From Anaerolineae bacterium (GTDB taxonomy: Bacteria > Chloroflexota > Anaerolineae > 4572-78 > J111): 6,383 bases of DNA. The position numbers and the translations under genes were made by a program. The notes beneath the pieces were generated by a model. That model had not been told where the DNA came from. It ran no database searches and worked only from the letters and a program-made list of their open reading frames with translations. The stretch is taken from contig JAGRCC010000295.1 of assembly GCA_020433785.1 (NCBI GenBank), positions 1 to 6,383 of the forward strand, given 5' to 3'. Below, piece after piece: positions 1-5,571 of this stretch; the stretch's first letter is position 1; the number at the start of each line of letters is the position of its first letter.

Positions 1-435
1 ACCGGCGGCCGGCCTCGACCGGAGGTTGGCCCCAACTTTGTCGAACCGACGATCATCAAAATGTCCGGCCAGAGTGAGATTGTGGCCGAAGAAACTTTTG
101 CCCCGATCCTGTATGTGCTGGAGTATGAGTCGCTCGATGAGGCCATCGCTCTTCACAACGGCGTTCCACAGGGGCTGTCGAGCGCTATGTTTACCGACAG
201 CTTGCGCAGCGCCGAGTATTTCCTGTCGGCGCTGGGGTCTGACTGCGGTATCGCCAACGTGAATATCGGTACCTCCGGGGCGGAAATCGGCGGCGCTTTT
301 GGCGGCGAAAAACAGACTGGCGGCGGGCGGCAGTCGGGATCGGATGCCTGGCGGGCTTATATGCGTCGTCAAACTAATACGATCAACTGGTCGACCGAGT
401 TGCCGCTGGCTCAAGGGATTAAGTTTGGCGAATAA
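1..435 (+). CDS. ALDH7-family aldehyde dehydrogenase, C-terminal part (probable L-aminoadipate-semialdehyde dehydrogenase)
   Basis: This is the 3' end of a gene that starts before the window; frame 1 is open from the first base for 144 codons and stops with TAA followed at once by TAG. The residues match the C-terminal third of antiquitin/ALDH7 enzymes: the cofactor-binding ETFAP motif (window residues 31-35), then [46 protein letters not shown] and a tail ending [10 protein letters not shown], close to the human ALDH7A1 ending as I remember it. Family members oxidise alpha-aminoadipate semialdehyde to alpha-aminoadipate with NAD(+) in lysine/pipecolate breakdown, in the cytosol; some also act on other aldehydes. 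The catalytic cysteine and Rossmann region lie upstream, outside the window. The family call is firm. The exact substrate is inferred from family, since no lysine-pathway neighbour is visible. Confidence 0.93.
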   Translation, partial: TGGRPRPEVGPNFVEPTIIKMSGQSEIVAEETFAPILYVLEYESLDEAIALHNGVPQGLSSAMFTDSLRSAEYFLSALGSDCGIANVNIGTSGAEIGGAFGGEKQTGGGRQSGSDAWRAYMRRQTNTINWSTELPLAQGIKFGE

Positions 436-462
436 TAGACAAGTTGCGCTATTTATGCCGTA

Positions 463-494
463 AAACCCGTTTTCATAGCCGGAAAAGTGGGTTT
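463..494 (+). terminator. candidate terminator hairpin after the aldehyde dehydrogenase gene
   Basis: A hairpin lies 27 bases after the dehydrogenase stop. Arm 463-468 (AAACCC) pairs with 489-494 (GGGTTT), and an inner stem 470-474 (TTTTC) pairs with 482-486 (GAAAA), with a small asymmetric internal loop and a 7-base loop. Only a weak, interrupted T-run follows, so it is an imperfect intrinsic terminator. Confidence 0.4.
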
Positions 495-505
495 CCTTAA
501 AGACA

Positions 506-533
506 TTGACTAACCTAGCTTGACGATTATGAC
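506..533 (+). promoter_or_regulatory. candidate sigma-70-like promoter for the V4R gene
   Basis: TTGACT (506-511, 5 of 6 to the -35 consensus) is followed after 16 bp by TATGAC (528-533, 4 of 6 to the -10 consensus), leaving a leader of about 125 bases before the V4R start at 665. A weaker alternative nearer the gene is TTGCAG (586-591), 17 bp, TAATAT (609-614). Both rest on consensus matching by eye only. Confidence 0.25.
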
Positions 534-664
534 AGCAGAGAGTATCATGGGCGAGGGGCATTAAGTAAAGTAATCACATCAATATTTGCAGACATAACCA
601 ACCTCAGGTAATATTTTATCTGATACCGACCCCTAGAATTCATCGAGAGAAGGTATAATATCTT

Positions 665-1291
665 ATGAGTGAAAGAAGCGGACTCCACTATCCAAATTTG
701 ATGGGCCGGATTTACATCCAGGCTTTGGAAGAAGTGATGGGTAAGAATGGTCTTAACGCCTTGTTAAATCTGGCCGGCCTGTCCCATCTAATTAATAACT
801 ATCCGCCGGCAAACCTGAGTCGCGAGTTCGATTTTGCCGATTTTACAGGCTTGTCCCAAGGTATTATCGAAATGTATGGTCCGCGGGGTGGTCGAGGTTT
901 GGCCCTTCGCTCCGGCCGAGCCTCTTTTGCTGAAGGACTATCAAAGTTTGGAGCAACAGCCGGCGCCGCCGACTTGGCTTTCAAAGTTTTGCCGATGGGT
1001 ACAAAACTGAAAGTCGGGCTAAAAGCGATGGCTGAGTCCTTTAATAAATTTAGTGACCAACGCTCTGAAGTTATCGAACACGAAGATCATTTCGACTATT
1101 ATATCCATGTGTGCCCCATGTGTTGGAACCACAAAGCCGACCGGCAGGTATGTTATGGCGCTGTGGGCATTCTGCAAGAAGGGTTGCGCTGGGTTAGCGG
1201 TGGTAAAGACTTTAGAGTTGAAGAAATTGAATGTAAAGCGGCCGGCGATCCATCTTGTTTATTCCAAATTAGCAAAGAGCCGCTGGGTTAG
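665..1291 (+). CDS. stand-alone V4R (4-vinyl reductase-like) domain protein
   Basis: This 208-residue soluble protein has a GAGAGAAGG ribosome-binding site at 645-653. The C-terminal half (about 135-205) has V4R-domain features: HFDYYIHVCPMC, then CYGAVGILQEGL, and the ending ECKAAGDPSCLFQI, the typical C-x-(G)xGD-x-x-C-x-F close of this family. V4R domains bind small hydrophobic ligands or act as sensor modules; relatives include BchJ-like proteins and the N-terminal sensor of the phenol regulators DmpR/MopR. E187, C190 and C198, with C163 about 27 residues earlier, match the spacing I recall for the zinc site of those sensors; C150 and C153 add a CxxC pair. The N-terminal part (1-60) is helical and resembles the usual lead-in of stand-alone V4R proteins. 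No DNA-binding or catalytic domain is attached, so the function is unknown: ligand sensor, carrier or reductase accessory. It is probably its own transcription unit. Confidence 0.8.
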   Translation: MSERSGLHYPNLMGRIYIQALEEVMGKNGLNALLNLAGLSHLINNYPPANLSREFDFADFTGLSQGIIEMYGPRGGRGLALRSGRASFAEGLSKFGATAGAADLAFKVLPMGTKLKVGLKAMAESFNKFSDQRSEVIEHEDHFDYYIHVCPMCWNHKADRQVCYGAVGILQEGLRWVSGGKDFRVEEIECKAAGDPSCLFQISKEPLG

Positions 1292-1322
1292 CCGCTGGTT
1301 AATCGTGGCATGGGTCTGATTT

Positions 1323-1369
1323 GTTCAACTGAGCCTTGTCAGGCTAATGACCTCAAGGTTCAGTTGAAC
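1323..1369. repeat. long inverted repeat (16-bp stem) after the V4R gene
   Basis: Arm 1323-1338 pairs with 1354-1369 over 16 bp with a single G-U pair. After a 2-base bulge, AGG (1341-1343) can add three pairs with CCT (1351-1353), leaving a 7-base loop. It starts 31 bases after the V4R stop, so it could end that transcript or protect its 3' end. No T-run follows (GGTTCTTAACC comes next), so a classical intrinsic terminator is not supported; an interspersed repeat or a bidirectional RNA hairpin is equally possible. Confidence 0.6.
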
Positions 1370-1506
1370 GGTTCTTAACCATAAGGCGACGTCGCGGCGT
1401 TTTGTAGTTGGTTTAGTTCATCCCCCCTTTTTTTAACCGCTTACCATAAACAGGAAAAAATTCTTTCGCACATTTGTCGATATGCCCATTGTGTGGTAAT
1501 TTTATT

Positions 1507-1516
1507 GATTGCAATC
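1507..1516. promoter_or_regulatory. palindrome upstream of rpmB, possible operator
   Basis: GATTGCAATC is a perfect 10-bp palindrome, and flanking AT-rich bases extend the symmetry imperfectly on both sides (paired bases at several outer positions within about 26 bp). It lies 34 bp upstream of the rpmB start, where a repressor site would sit. A TTGATT hexamer (1505-1510) overlaps it, but no convincing -10 stands at the right distance. The regulator is unknown. Confidence 0.25.
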
Positions 1517-1550
1517 GTTGAATTAGTATTCAAGAATTAGGGAGTTTTAT

Positions 1551-1790
1551 ATGTCTCGCAAGTGTCAAATATCGGGTAAGGGACCGCTAACCGGTAACAA
1601 TGTCCCATTTTCCCAGAAGAAAACCAGACGACGCTGGTTACCCAATTTACAAAAACGAAAAATTTTTGTTCCTGAGTTAGGCCGTTCAATTCGCCTGAAG
1701 GTATCTACCCGTGCCTTACGCACCATCGACAAAAAAGGTTTGGTGGCTTACCTGAGTGATGAAGGGCTCTCTCTGAAGGATATTACTTAA
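1551..1790 (+). CDS. rpmB: 50S ribosomal protein L28
   Basis: This 79-residue protein of the large ribosomal subunit is recognised by the N-terminal MSRKCQISGKGPLTGNNV, the central KTRRRWLPNLQKR segment (24-36) and VSTRALRTIDKKGL (51-64). Length and sequence fit the E. coli-like and mycobacterial RpmB2-like form. It has one cysteine (C5) and lacks the paired CxxC motifs of zinc-binding L28 proteins. The ATG is preceded by AGGGAG (1539-1544) at a 6-base spacing, so the start is well supported. The gene for S18 follows after 14 bases in the same direction, and the two very likely form one transcript ended by the hairpin at 2251-2282. The identity is firm; whether this is the only L28 gene or a second zinc-independent copy cannot be told from the window. 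Confidence 0.95.
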   Translation: MSRKCQISGKGPLTGNNVPFSQKKTRRRWLPNLQKRKIFVPELGRSIRLKVSTRALRTIDKKGLVAYLSDEGLSLKDIT

Positions 1791-1804
1791 TTGGTATAGA
1801 AACA

Positions 1805-2224
1805 ATGGCAGACGAAGAACAAAGTAATTCATTTCCAAAACGTAGATATCAAAGAAGAGATGGCGATGATAATAGCGGCGACTCATCTGGTCGGCCGCCA
1901 AGACGATCATCTTCTTCGGATCGATCCTTCTCTGGACGGCAACGGTCAAATTACGGACCACGCCGCCGCAAGAAACCGCCGGTAAAAATAGGGGATATTA
2001 ACTGGAAGAATCTTCGCGCCTTGCGCTATTTTTTAGAAGATGACGGCAGTCTTCGTCCTCGCCGTAAGACCGGCGCTAGTGCTAAATACCAGCGCCAGGT
2101 TGCTTTGGCGGTCAAGCGAGCCAGATATATGGCCTTGCTGCCCTATACGCATGGTCACCTGAAAGAAATGGGCCAGTATCTAGAGCGGGATATGCCTGAT
2201 TTGCGCCGCACTCCCAAATCTTGA
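1805..2224 (+). CDS. rpsR: 30S ribosomal protein S18 with a long disordered N-terminal extension
   Basis: This protein has 139 residues, against roughly 75-90 in most bacteria. The S18 core is residues about 60-118: IGDINWKNLRALRYFLEDDG, then LRPRRKTGASAKYQRQVALAVKRARYMALLPY, the RNA-binding block that contacts 16S rRNA and S6 on the platform. Residues 1-59 are low-complexity, rich in Arg, Ser, Asp and Gly, and predicted by eye to be disordered. A further 20 residues follow the core. There are no cysteines at all, so the N-terminal zinc ligands of C+ S18 proteins are absent. It sits 14 bases after rpmB and has no clear Shine-Dalgarno sequence, suggesting translational coupling. Pairing with L28 rather than with rpsF/ssb resembles the zinc-independent ribosomal paralogue clusters of actinobacteria. 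The identity of the core is firm. Confidence 0.92.
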   Translation: MADEEQSNSFPKRRYQRRDGDDNSGDSSGRPPRRSSSSDRSFSGRQRSNYGPRRRKKPPVKIGDINWKNLRALRYFLEDDGSLRPRRKTGASAKYQRQVALAVKRARYMALLPYTHGHLKEMGQYLERDMPDLRRTPKS

Positions 2225-2250
2225 GCGGTGGCTAACAAATTTTAACATCG

Positions 2251-2282
2251 AAAATCAAGCAAGCCTTTCTGCTTGATTTTTT
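2251..2282 (+). terminator. intrinsic terminator of rpmB-rpsR
   Basis: An 11-bp perfect stem (2251-2261 with 2270-2280) with an 8-base loop runs directly into a run of six T residues (2277-2282). Leading A residues on the other arm could let it work in both directions. It lies 26 bases after the rpsR stop and only 20 bases before the hinT start. Confidence 0.85.
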
Positions 2283-2302
2283 GAGTCTCAGCGGAGTTTT
2301 TT

Positions 2303-2656
2303 ATGGCTGAAGAGACAATTTTTAGCAAAATTATTCGGAAAGAAATTCCGGCCGAAATTGTGTATCAAGATGAGTTGGCCACGGCCTTTCGCGACATTAA
2401 CCCCCAGGCGCCGACTCATATTCTCATTGTGCCGAATAAGCTCATTCCGACCGTTGATGATGTCACGCCGGAAGATGAGCCGCTATTGGGTCATTTGTTT
2501 GTGGTGGCGGCCAAAATTGCTCGAGATGAGGGTATTGCTGAGGATGGATATCGTCTCATTGTGAATTGTCGCAGCCACGGTGGGCAAGAGGTTTTTCATC
2601 TGCATCTGCACCTTTTAGGCGGCCGTCGGTTAGGCCCGATGGTGCTTAGAAAATAG
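2303..2656 (+). CDS. hinT: HIT-family purine nucleoside phosphoramidase (Hint type)
   Basis: This 117-residue cytosolic protein of the Hint branch of the histidine triad superfamily hydrolyses AMP-lysine-type and other nucleoside phosphoramidates. Diagnostic parts are the [17 protein letters not shown] opening, [16 protein letters not shown] (29-44), [27 protein letters not shown] (82-108) and the triad H99-x-H101-x-H103, the last of which is normally the nucleophile-bearing part of the motif. The closing RRLGPM is typical. The sequence closely resembles E. coli HinT as I recall it, from [11 protein letters not shown] onward. CGGAG at 2292-2296 gives a ribosome-binding site 6 bases from the ATG. 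It lies between two terminators, so it is probably monocistronic; no functional tie to its neighbours is visible, and hinT genes occur in many contexts. Confidence 0.96.
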   Translation: MAEETIFSKIIRKEIPAEIVYQDELATAFRDINPQAPTHILIVPNKLIPTVDDVTPEDEPLLGHLFVVAAKIARDEGIAEDGYRLIVNCRSHGGQEVFHLHLHLLGGRRLGPMVLRK

Positions 2657-2687
2657 CCATCAAATAGGCCATTTATCGGTCTGCCTG

Positions 2688-2746
2688 AGCGCCAAAATAG
2701 TAAGACGGTTGAATCAATTTACGGTCTTACTGTTTTGGCGCTTTTT
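2688..2746 (+). terminator. strong intrinsic terminator of hinT
   Basis: A 19-bp stem (2688-2706 with 2724-2742, one U-G pair) with a 17-base loop is followed by TTTTTATTT. It lies 31 bases after the hinT stop. On the minus strand the same hairpin begins 24 bases after the stop of the converging dioxygenase gene, but no T-run follows in that direction, so there it would act, if at all, as a transcript 3' barrier. Confidence 0.85.
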
Positions 2747-2766
2747 ATTTACCGATTTTCGATCTA

Positions 2767-3588
2767 TTAAGTCCACAGGGCGCGCAGACCAAAAAAGGCG
2801 GTGTCCTTAAAGCGACGGGCGACCTCTTTGGGGATCGAGGCCTGCTCGGTGGTGGAGAAAGTCATACTGAGCAAAATTCTCAGTTCATTGGCTTCTAGCG
2901 GCGTGACCTTATGGACGGTGCGCGCCCCCTCGAATATGACCAGCGTATTGGGTGGCGTGGGCACAATTTCTTCCGAGTCGTTCATTTTAACCATCAAACG
3001 GGTTGAGGAAAGTTCTTTGGTCGCCAGATGTTCGTTGATGATGGGCAGCAGCACGGTAAAGTGACGGCCGTTGTAGAAGTTGTGGTCGTAGTGCCAGCCA
3101 ATATGATCGCCCGGTTTGTCATAGTACAGCAGCGAGCACGAGCTTTGATCATTAATAGGCGTTGGGTTGACCACCTCGCCAACAACTTGCGATATAAGCT
3201 GTCTCAATTCCGGGGAGTGATACAAAGCGATGATTTTGGGAGCCAGGTGATGGAGTTCCTCGTACGAAATGGTGCCTCCTTTTTTATGACCTGGTAGGTA
3301 AGTTCGCTCTGTTTTGGCTTCTCTTAAAACAATGGTGTGGAGTTCGGCAAACAGTGGCTCCGGCAGAAAGCTGGGAATGGTGACAGCGCCTTCTACAAGC
3401 CGTGGTAAATCCTCCGTATTAAAGATCTTTAGAGTTATTTCGTGTTGATGGGCTTTGATAAGTTCTTTTTGAGTTTGCTCTATGACCTTATACTGCTGTT
3501 TCTTTTGCGTAAATAAATACAGGTAAGCGAGTAATGGTACCATTAAAAAGGTGGCAATGGTTATGAGTATCTTTAATTTTTTAGTCAT
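2767..3588 (-). CDS. membrane-anchored 2-oxoglutarate/Fe(II) dioxygenase-like protein in the betaine-lipid operon
   Basis: From the ATG at 3588 the protein has 273 residues. It has a short basic N-terminus, one hydrophobic segment (about 6-26) that should anchor it in the membrane, a polar linker, then a soluble domain. The core carries a dioxygenase facial triad: H166-x-D168 in GDHIGWHYDHNFY and a distal H226 in ARTVHKVTPL, with R237 eleven residues later as the likely 2-oxoglutarate carboxylate ligand, as in prolyl-4-hydroxylase-like enzymes. Such enzymes hydroxylate a substrate while converting 2-oxoglutarate and O2 to succinate and CO2. The gene overlaps the end of btaB by 8 bases and closes the operon. 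A lipid-tailoring role is inferred from operon membership and the membrane anchor; lipid hydroxylases such as LpxO and OlsC are precedents within the wider superfamily. The substrate is unknown. ATG 3597 and TAC-complement ATG 3615 are alternative upstream starts; AGGA at 3598-3595 favours 3588. Confidence 0.82.
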   Translation of the reverse strand: MTKKLKILITIATFLMVPLLAYLYLFTQKKQQYKVIEQTQKELIKAHQHEITLKIFNTEDLPRLVEGAVTIPSFLPEPLFAELHTIVLREAKTERTYLPGHKKGGTISYEELHHLAPKIIALYHSPELRQLISQVVGEVVNPTPINDQSSCSLLYYDKPGDHIGWHYDHNFYNGRHFTVLLPIINEHLATKELSSTRLMVKMNDSEEIVPTPPNTLVIFEGARTVHKVTPLEANELRILLSMTFSTTEQASIPKEVARRFKDTAFFGLRALWT

Positions 3589-4237
3589 TATGACCATCCT
3601 GTTTTTTACCAGCAAATAGAAAATATTGCCATAGGAAACCGTATGCCTGCTCTATTTCGGTGATTTGAGGGGAGAAGCGTTGATCAAGTTTGGCGTAAAT
3701 GTGGCCATCCATCCGCACGTGATTGACGGCCATCCATTTTTTGAATCCGGCCAATGTTGAGTTATGAAAATCAACCACCGCGATCAGCCCATCGTCGCTT
3801 AAATCGCGGTAAGCCAGCTCGATGGCCTGGTCCCAACCGGGATTCATCATGGTCAAGGAGTAAGAAAACAGGATTAAATCGAAAGATTGAGCCAACTTCA
3901 GCGACTGATCATAGGACGAACACAGCAGCGAAATCCGTTGCGTCATTGCCCCCAATTTTTTACGGGCCACACTCAACATCGACTCGGAAATATCAAGACC
4001 GATGATTTTGGCTTGCGGAAACATTTGCCCTAAAGCGACCAAATTTTTGCCCGTGCCGCAGCCGATTTCCAAAATATGATTGGGGGTGTGCATTGAAGCC
4101 ACCCGTTCAATTATCCGGTGACGGCCAAATAAAAAACTCCAGCGGGTAGCATCATAAATTTTAGAATGGAGCCGGTAATATTGCTCCATTCGCAGCGATT
4201 GGTCCGTGGTTGGTAGGGTTGCATCGAGTTGGGTCAT
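3581..4237 (-). CDS. btaB: SAM-dependent methyltransferase, diacylglyceryl homoserine N-methyltransferase type
   Basis: This 218-residue class I methyltransferase has motif I ILEIGCGTG at 55-63, the acidic ribose-binding D82 in IGLDIS, and a post-motif region FDLILFSYSLTMM (119-131). The BtaB hallmarks are the opening YYRLHSKIYDATRWSFLFGRHRII (20-43), FSYSLTM-x-x-x-x-W and VVDFH (154-158). BtaB methylates the amino group of diacylglyceryl homoserine three times with SAM to give the betaine lipid DGTS, at the membrane surface. Its ATG shares ATGA with the btaA stop, and a Shine-Dalgarno (GAGGTGAT, 4245-4238) lies inside the end of btaA, so translation is coupled. Its 3' end overlaps the dioxygenase start. 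Placement directly after btaA makes the assignment strong; sequence alone would only give a methyltransferase of this subfamily. Confidence 0.9.
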   Translation of the reverse strand: MTQLDATLPTTDQSLRMEQYYRLHSKIYDATRWSFLFGRHRIIERVASMHTPNHILEIGCGTGKNLVALGQMFPQAKIIGLDISESMLSVARKKLGAMTQRISLLCSSYDQSLKLAQSFDLILFSYSLTMMNPGWDQAIELAYRDLSDDGLIAVVDFHNSTLAGFKKWMAVNHVRMDGHIYAKLDQRFSPQITEIEQAYGFLWQYFLFAGKKQDGHND

Positions 4238-5424
4238 ATCACCTCGGCCAGGTGTAAACTGCCATAAGTACCCACGCGGTCTAATTGGTGTAAGGGGAGG
4301 GTTAACTGCGGAAAAAATCGTAGAGAGGTTTGGATGGAATTGGGAATAAAATTGATATCGCTGCCAGCAGACCGCATCAGAATTTTAGTCCCGACTTGGC
4401 TGTTTTCCAAAATTAACTGCCACTCTTCGCGCAGGGCGTTAGGATTGTGCCAGGCCAGCCAATCTTGATGATCCAACAGGATAAAATGCGAATAGTGACC
4501 CGGATTTTCCTTCAAAAAACCGGCCAGGGTGGTGGTGTGGCTCTCGATCTTGTCATTGTTGGCCTGTAGTAGGTCGAGGTTCTCCTGTTTAAGATAATTA
4601 GGGCAGCAGCTTTGGCTGTACGAACCGGTTAAATAAACCCGCCAGAAGTAGTTTTCGTGCATAAGCACCTCAGTGAAGACCCGTTTCAAATTATCGCGGA
4701 CATATCCCACTACCCCGTCGGGATGGCGCTTTTCAATCAATTTGATTTGTGGGCGTGGCACGCCCAGCATGGCCAGCAGCAGCGGATGTTTAACCAGCCA
4801 GCAGCTAACGCTGTTCCACAAGGTCGGTTCCATCCGGGCGTAAATTTCTTTTTGTTCGGCCAGGTCGTTCGCTTCGATCAAATCGAAAAAGAGGCGACGA
4901 AGCTGCTTTTTTGTTTGTAGCAAGCATTTGCTCAGCAGCCAGGCAATATCGCCCGATGTGCCGTGATAATAAAATGACTTTTTTGGTTTGCTTTGGTCAA
5001 AGTAGTAAATCTTTTCATCCCAAAAATGCTGCGCATAGTCAGGTAATTGATCTCGAACTTGTCGATATAGGTCTTGGTAGGTGTTGTACCCGCCCACCCC
5101 GAACATGGTGAATAAGTTATCAAAGTCACCGCGTTGAATAAAGGCCAGCTTTAGGTGGAGTAAGGCATTTTGCCGGGGATTGACATCGACACAGTGGATC
5201 GTTTCCGGTGAGTCGAGCAAATAGTCCAGGGCATTGCAGCCGGCGCTGGTGATCATGACCAGCTGGCTGTCGGGTTTGATTTCCAAGAGCTGCCGGTCGA
5301 TGCGGGGATCTTCCCAACATTGATTATAGATAAGTCGATGACGATGAATATTTTTGAAAATAAAGTCGTGAGTTGTGTTAACCAGTTTCCGTTGTGCGGT
5401 TTTTATTTTCTTGATTTTTCTCAT
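4234..5424 (-). CDS. btaA: SAM:diacylglycerol 3-amino-3-carboxypropyltransferase (DUF3419)
   Basis: This is the first enzyme of betaine-lipid synthesis: it moves the 3-amino-3-carboxypropyl group of SAM onto diacylglycerol to form diacylglyceryl homoserine. The 396-residue length is close to the Rhodobacter enzyme. Recognisable parts are LIYNQCWEDPRID (31-43), the SAM-fold segment ITSAGCNALDYLL (58-70), the acidic motif VDVNPRQNALLHLKLA (79-94), and C-terminal ILLDHQDWLAW (315-325) and RSAG (351-354). No signal peptide or membrane helix is seen, so it is probably a peripheral membrane enzyme. The ATG at 5424 is chosen because GAGGGGGT (5439-5432) stands 7 bases before it. An upstream in-frame TTG at 5472 would lie inside the proposed promoter. 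It is first in the operon btaA-btaB-dioxygenase, downstream of four 11-bp-spaced hexamers at 5517-5479. Confidence 0.93.
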   Translation of the reverse strand: MRKIKKIKTAQRKLVNTTHDFIFKNIHRHRLIYNQCWEDPRIDRQLLEIKPDSQLVMITSAGCNALDYLLDSPETIHCVDVNPRQNALLHLKLAFIQRGDFDNLFTMFGVGGYNTYQDLYRQVRDQLPDYAQHFWDEKIYYFDQSKPKKSFYYHGTSGDIAWLLSKCLLQTKKQLRRLFFDLIEANDLAEQKEIYARMEPTLWNSVSCWLVKHPLLLAMLGVPRPQIKLIEKRHPDGVVGYVRDNLKRVFTEVLMHENYFWRVYLTGSYSQSCCPNYLKQENLDLLQANNDKIESHTTTLAGFLKENPGHYSHFILLDHQDWLAWHNPNALREEWQLILENSQVGTKILMRSAGSDINFIPNSIQTSLRFFPQLTLPLHQLDRVGTYGSLHLAEVI

Positions 5425-5467
5425 AGGTACTACCCCCTCACATTTTCTAATAAAAATAACATGGTTA

Positions 5468-5517
5468 ATCAAACTGTTTGTTAAGACTAGTTTAATGTTA
5501 TATAAAAGATATGTAAA
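5468..5517 (-). promoter_or_regulatory. Pho-box-like operator and promoter of the bta operon
   Basis: Reading on the minus strand toward btaA there are four hexamers exactly 11 bp apart: TTTACA (5517-5512), TTTATA (5506-5501), TTAAAC (5495-5490) and TTAACA (5484-5479). Three of the four fully fit the Bacillus PhoP consensus TT(A/C/T)A(C/T)A, which also recurs about every 11 bp. Five bases after the last hexamer is TTTGAT (5473-5468), a 4-of-6 match to a -10 box, which would put the start of transcription near 5461 and the hexamers at about -20 to -56, the position usual for PhoP core sites. The regulator is inferred; the spacing is observed. The region is AT-rich, so chance matches are easier here. 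Confidence 0.6.
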
Positions 5518-5571
5518 ACCTCTTTAATATTACCGGCTGTTCCTTTACATTGTCGTTATGATTAAAAACAG

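Noticed and set aside
1..435. Possible link between the ALDH7-type dehydrogenase (some relatives oxidise betaine aldehyde) and the betaine-lipid genes
   Set aside because: The BtaA/BtaB route gets its betaine head from SAM, not from betaine aldehyde, and several unrelated genes and terminators lie between them.
799..984. Antisense open frame inside the V4R gene
   Set aside because: No ribosome-binding site or recognisable protein; its Pro/Arg/Ala-rich translation is typical of an antisense shadow.
1386..1395. Perfect palindrome GCGACGTCGC
   Set aside because: A short GC-rich palindrome far from any start codon or promoter-like sequence; no further structure supports it as an operator.
2303..2656. 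Recent horizontal transfer of hinT because it looks very like the E. coli protein
   Set aside because: Hint proteins are highly conserved across bacteria, and nothing in base composition or flanking repeats marks an insertion; a phylogeny would be needed.
2688..2746. The hinT terminator as a full bidirectional terminator for the bta operon
   Set aside because: The hairpin works on both strands, but on the minus strand it is followed by CAGGCAG rather than a T-run.
2994..3297. Open frames in other registers over the dioxygenase gene (minus 2994-3185, plus 3028-3297)
   Set aside because: Low-complexity translations (runs of Thr or Val) with no recognisable family, overlapping a gene with intact catalytic motifs.
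5470..5472. TTG at 5472 as the btaA start, giving 412 residues
   Set aside because: It has no Shine-Dalgarno, lies inside the proposed -10, and the ATG at 5424 has a strong GAGGGGGT 7 bases upstream and gives a normal-length enzyme.
5562..5567. A fifth hexamer TTAAAA next to the PAP2 array
   Set aside because: It is 10 bp, not 11 bp, from the next hexamer, and A-rich hexamers are frequent here, so it was not counted.
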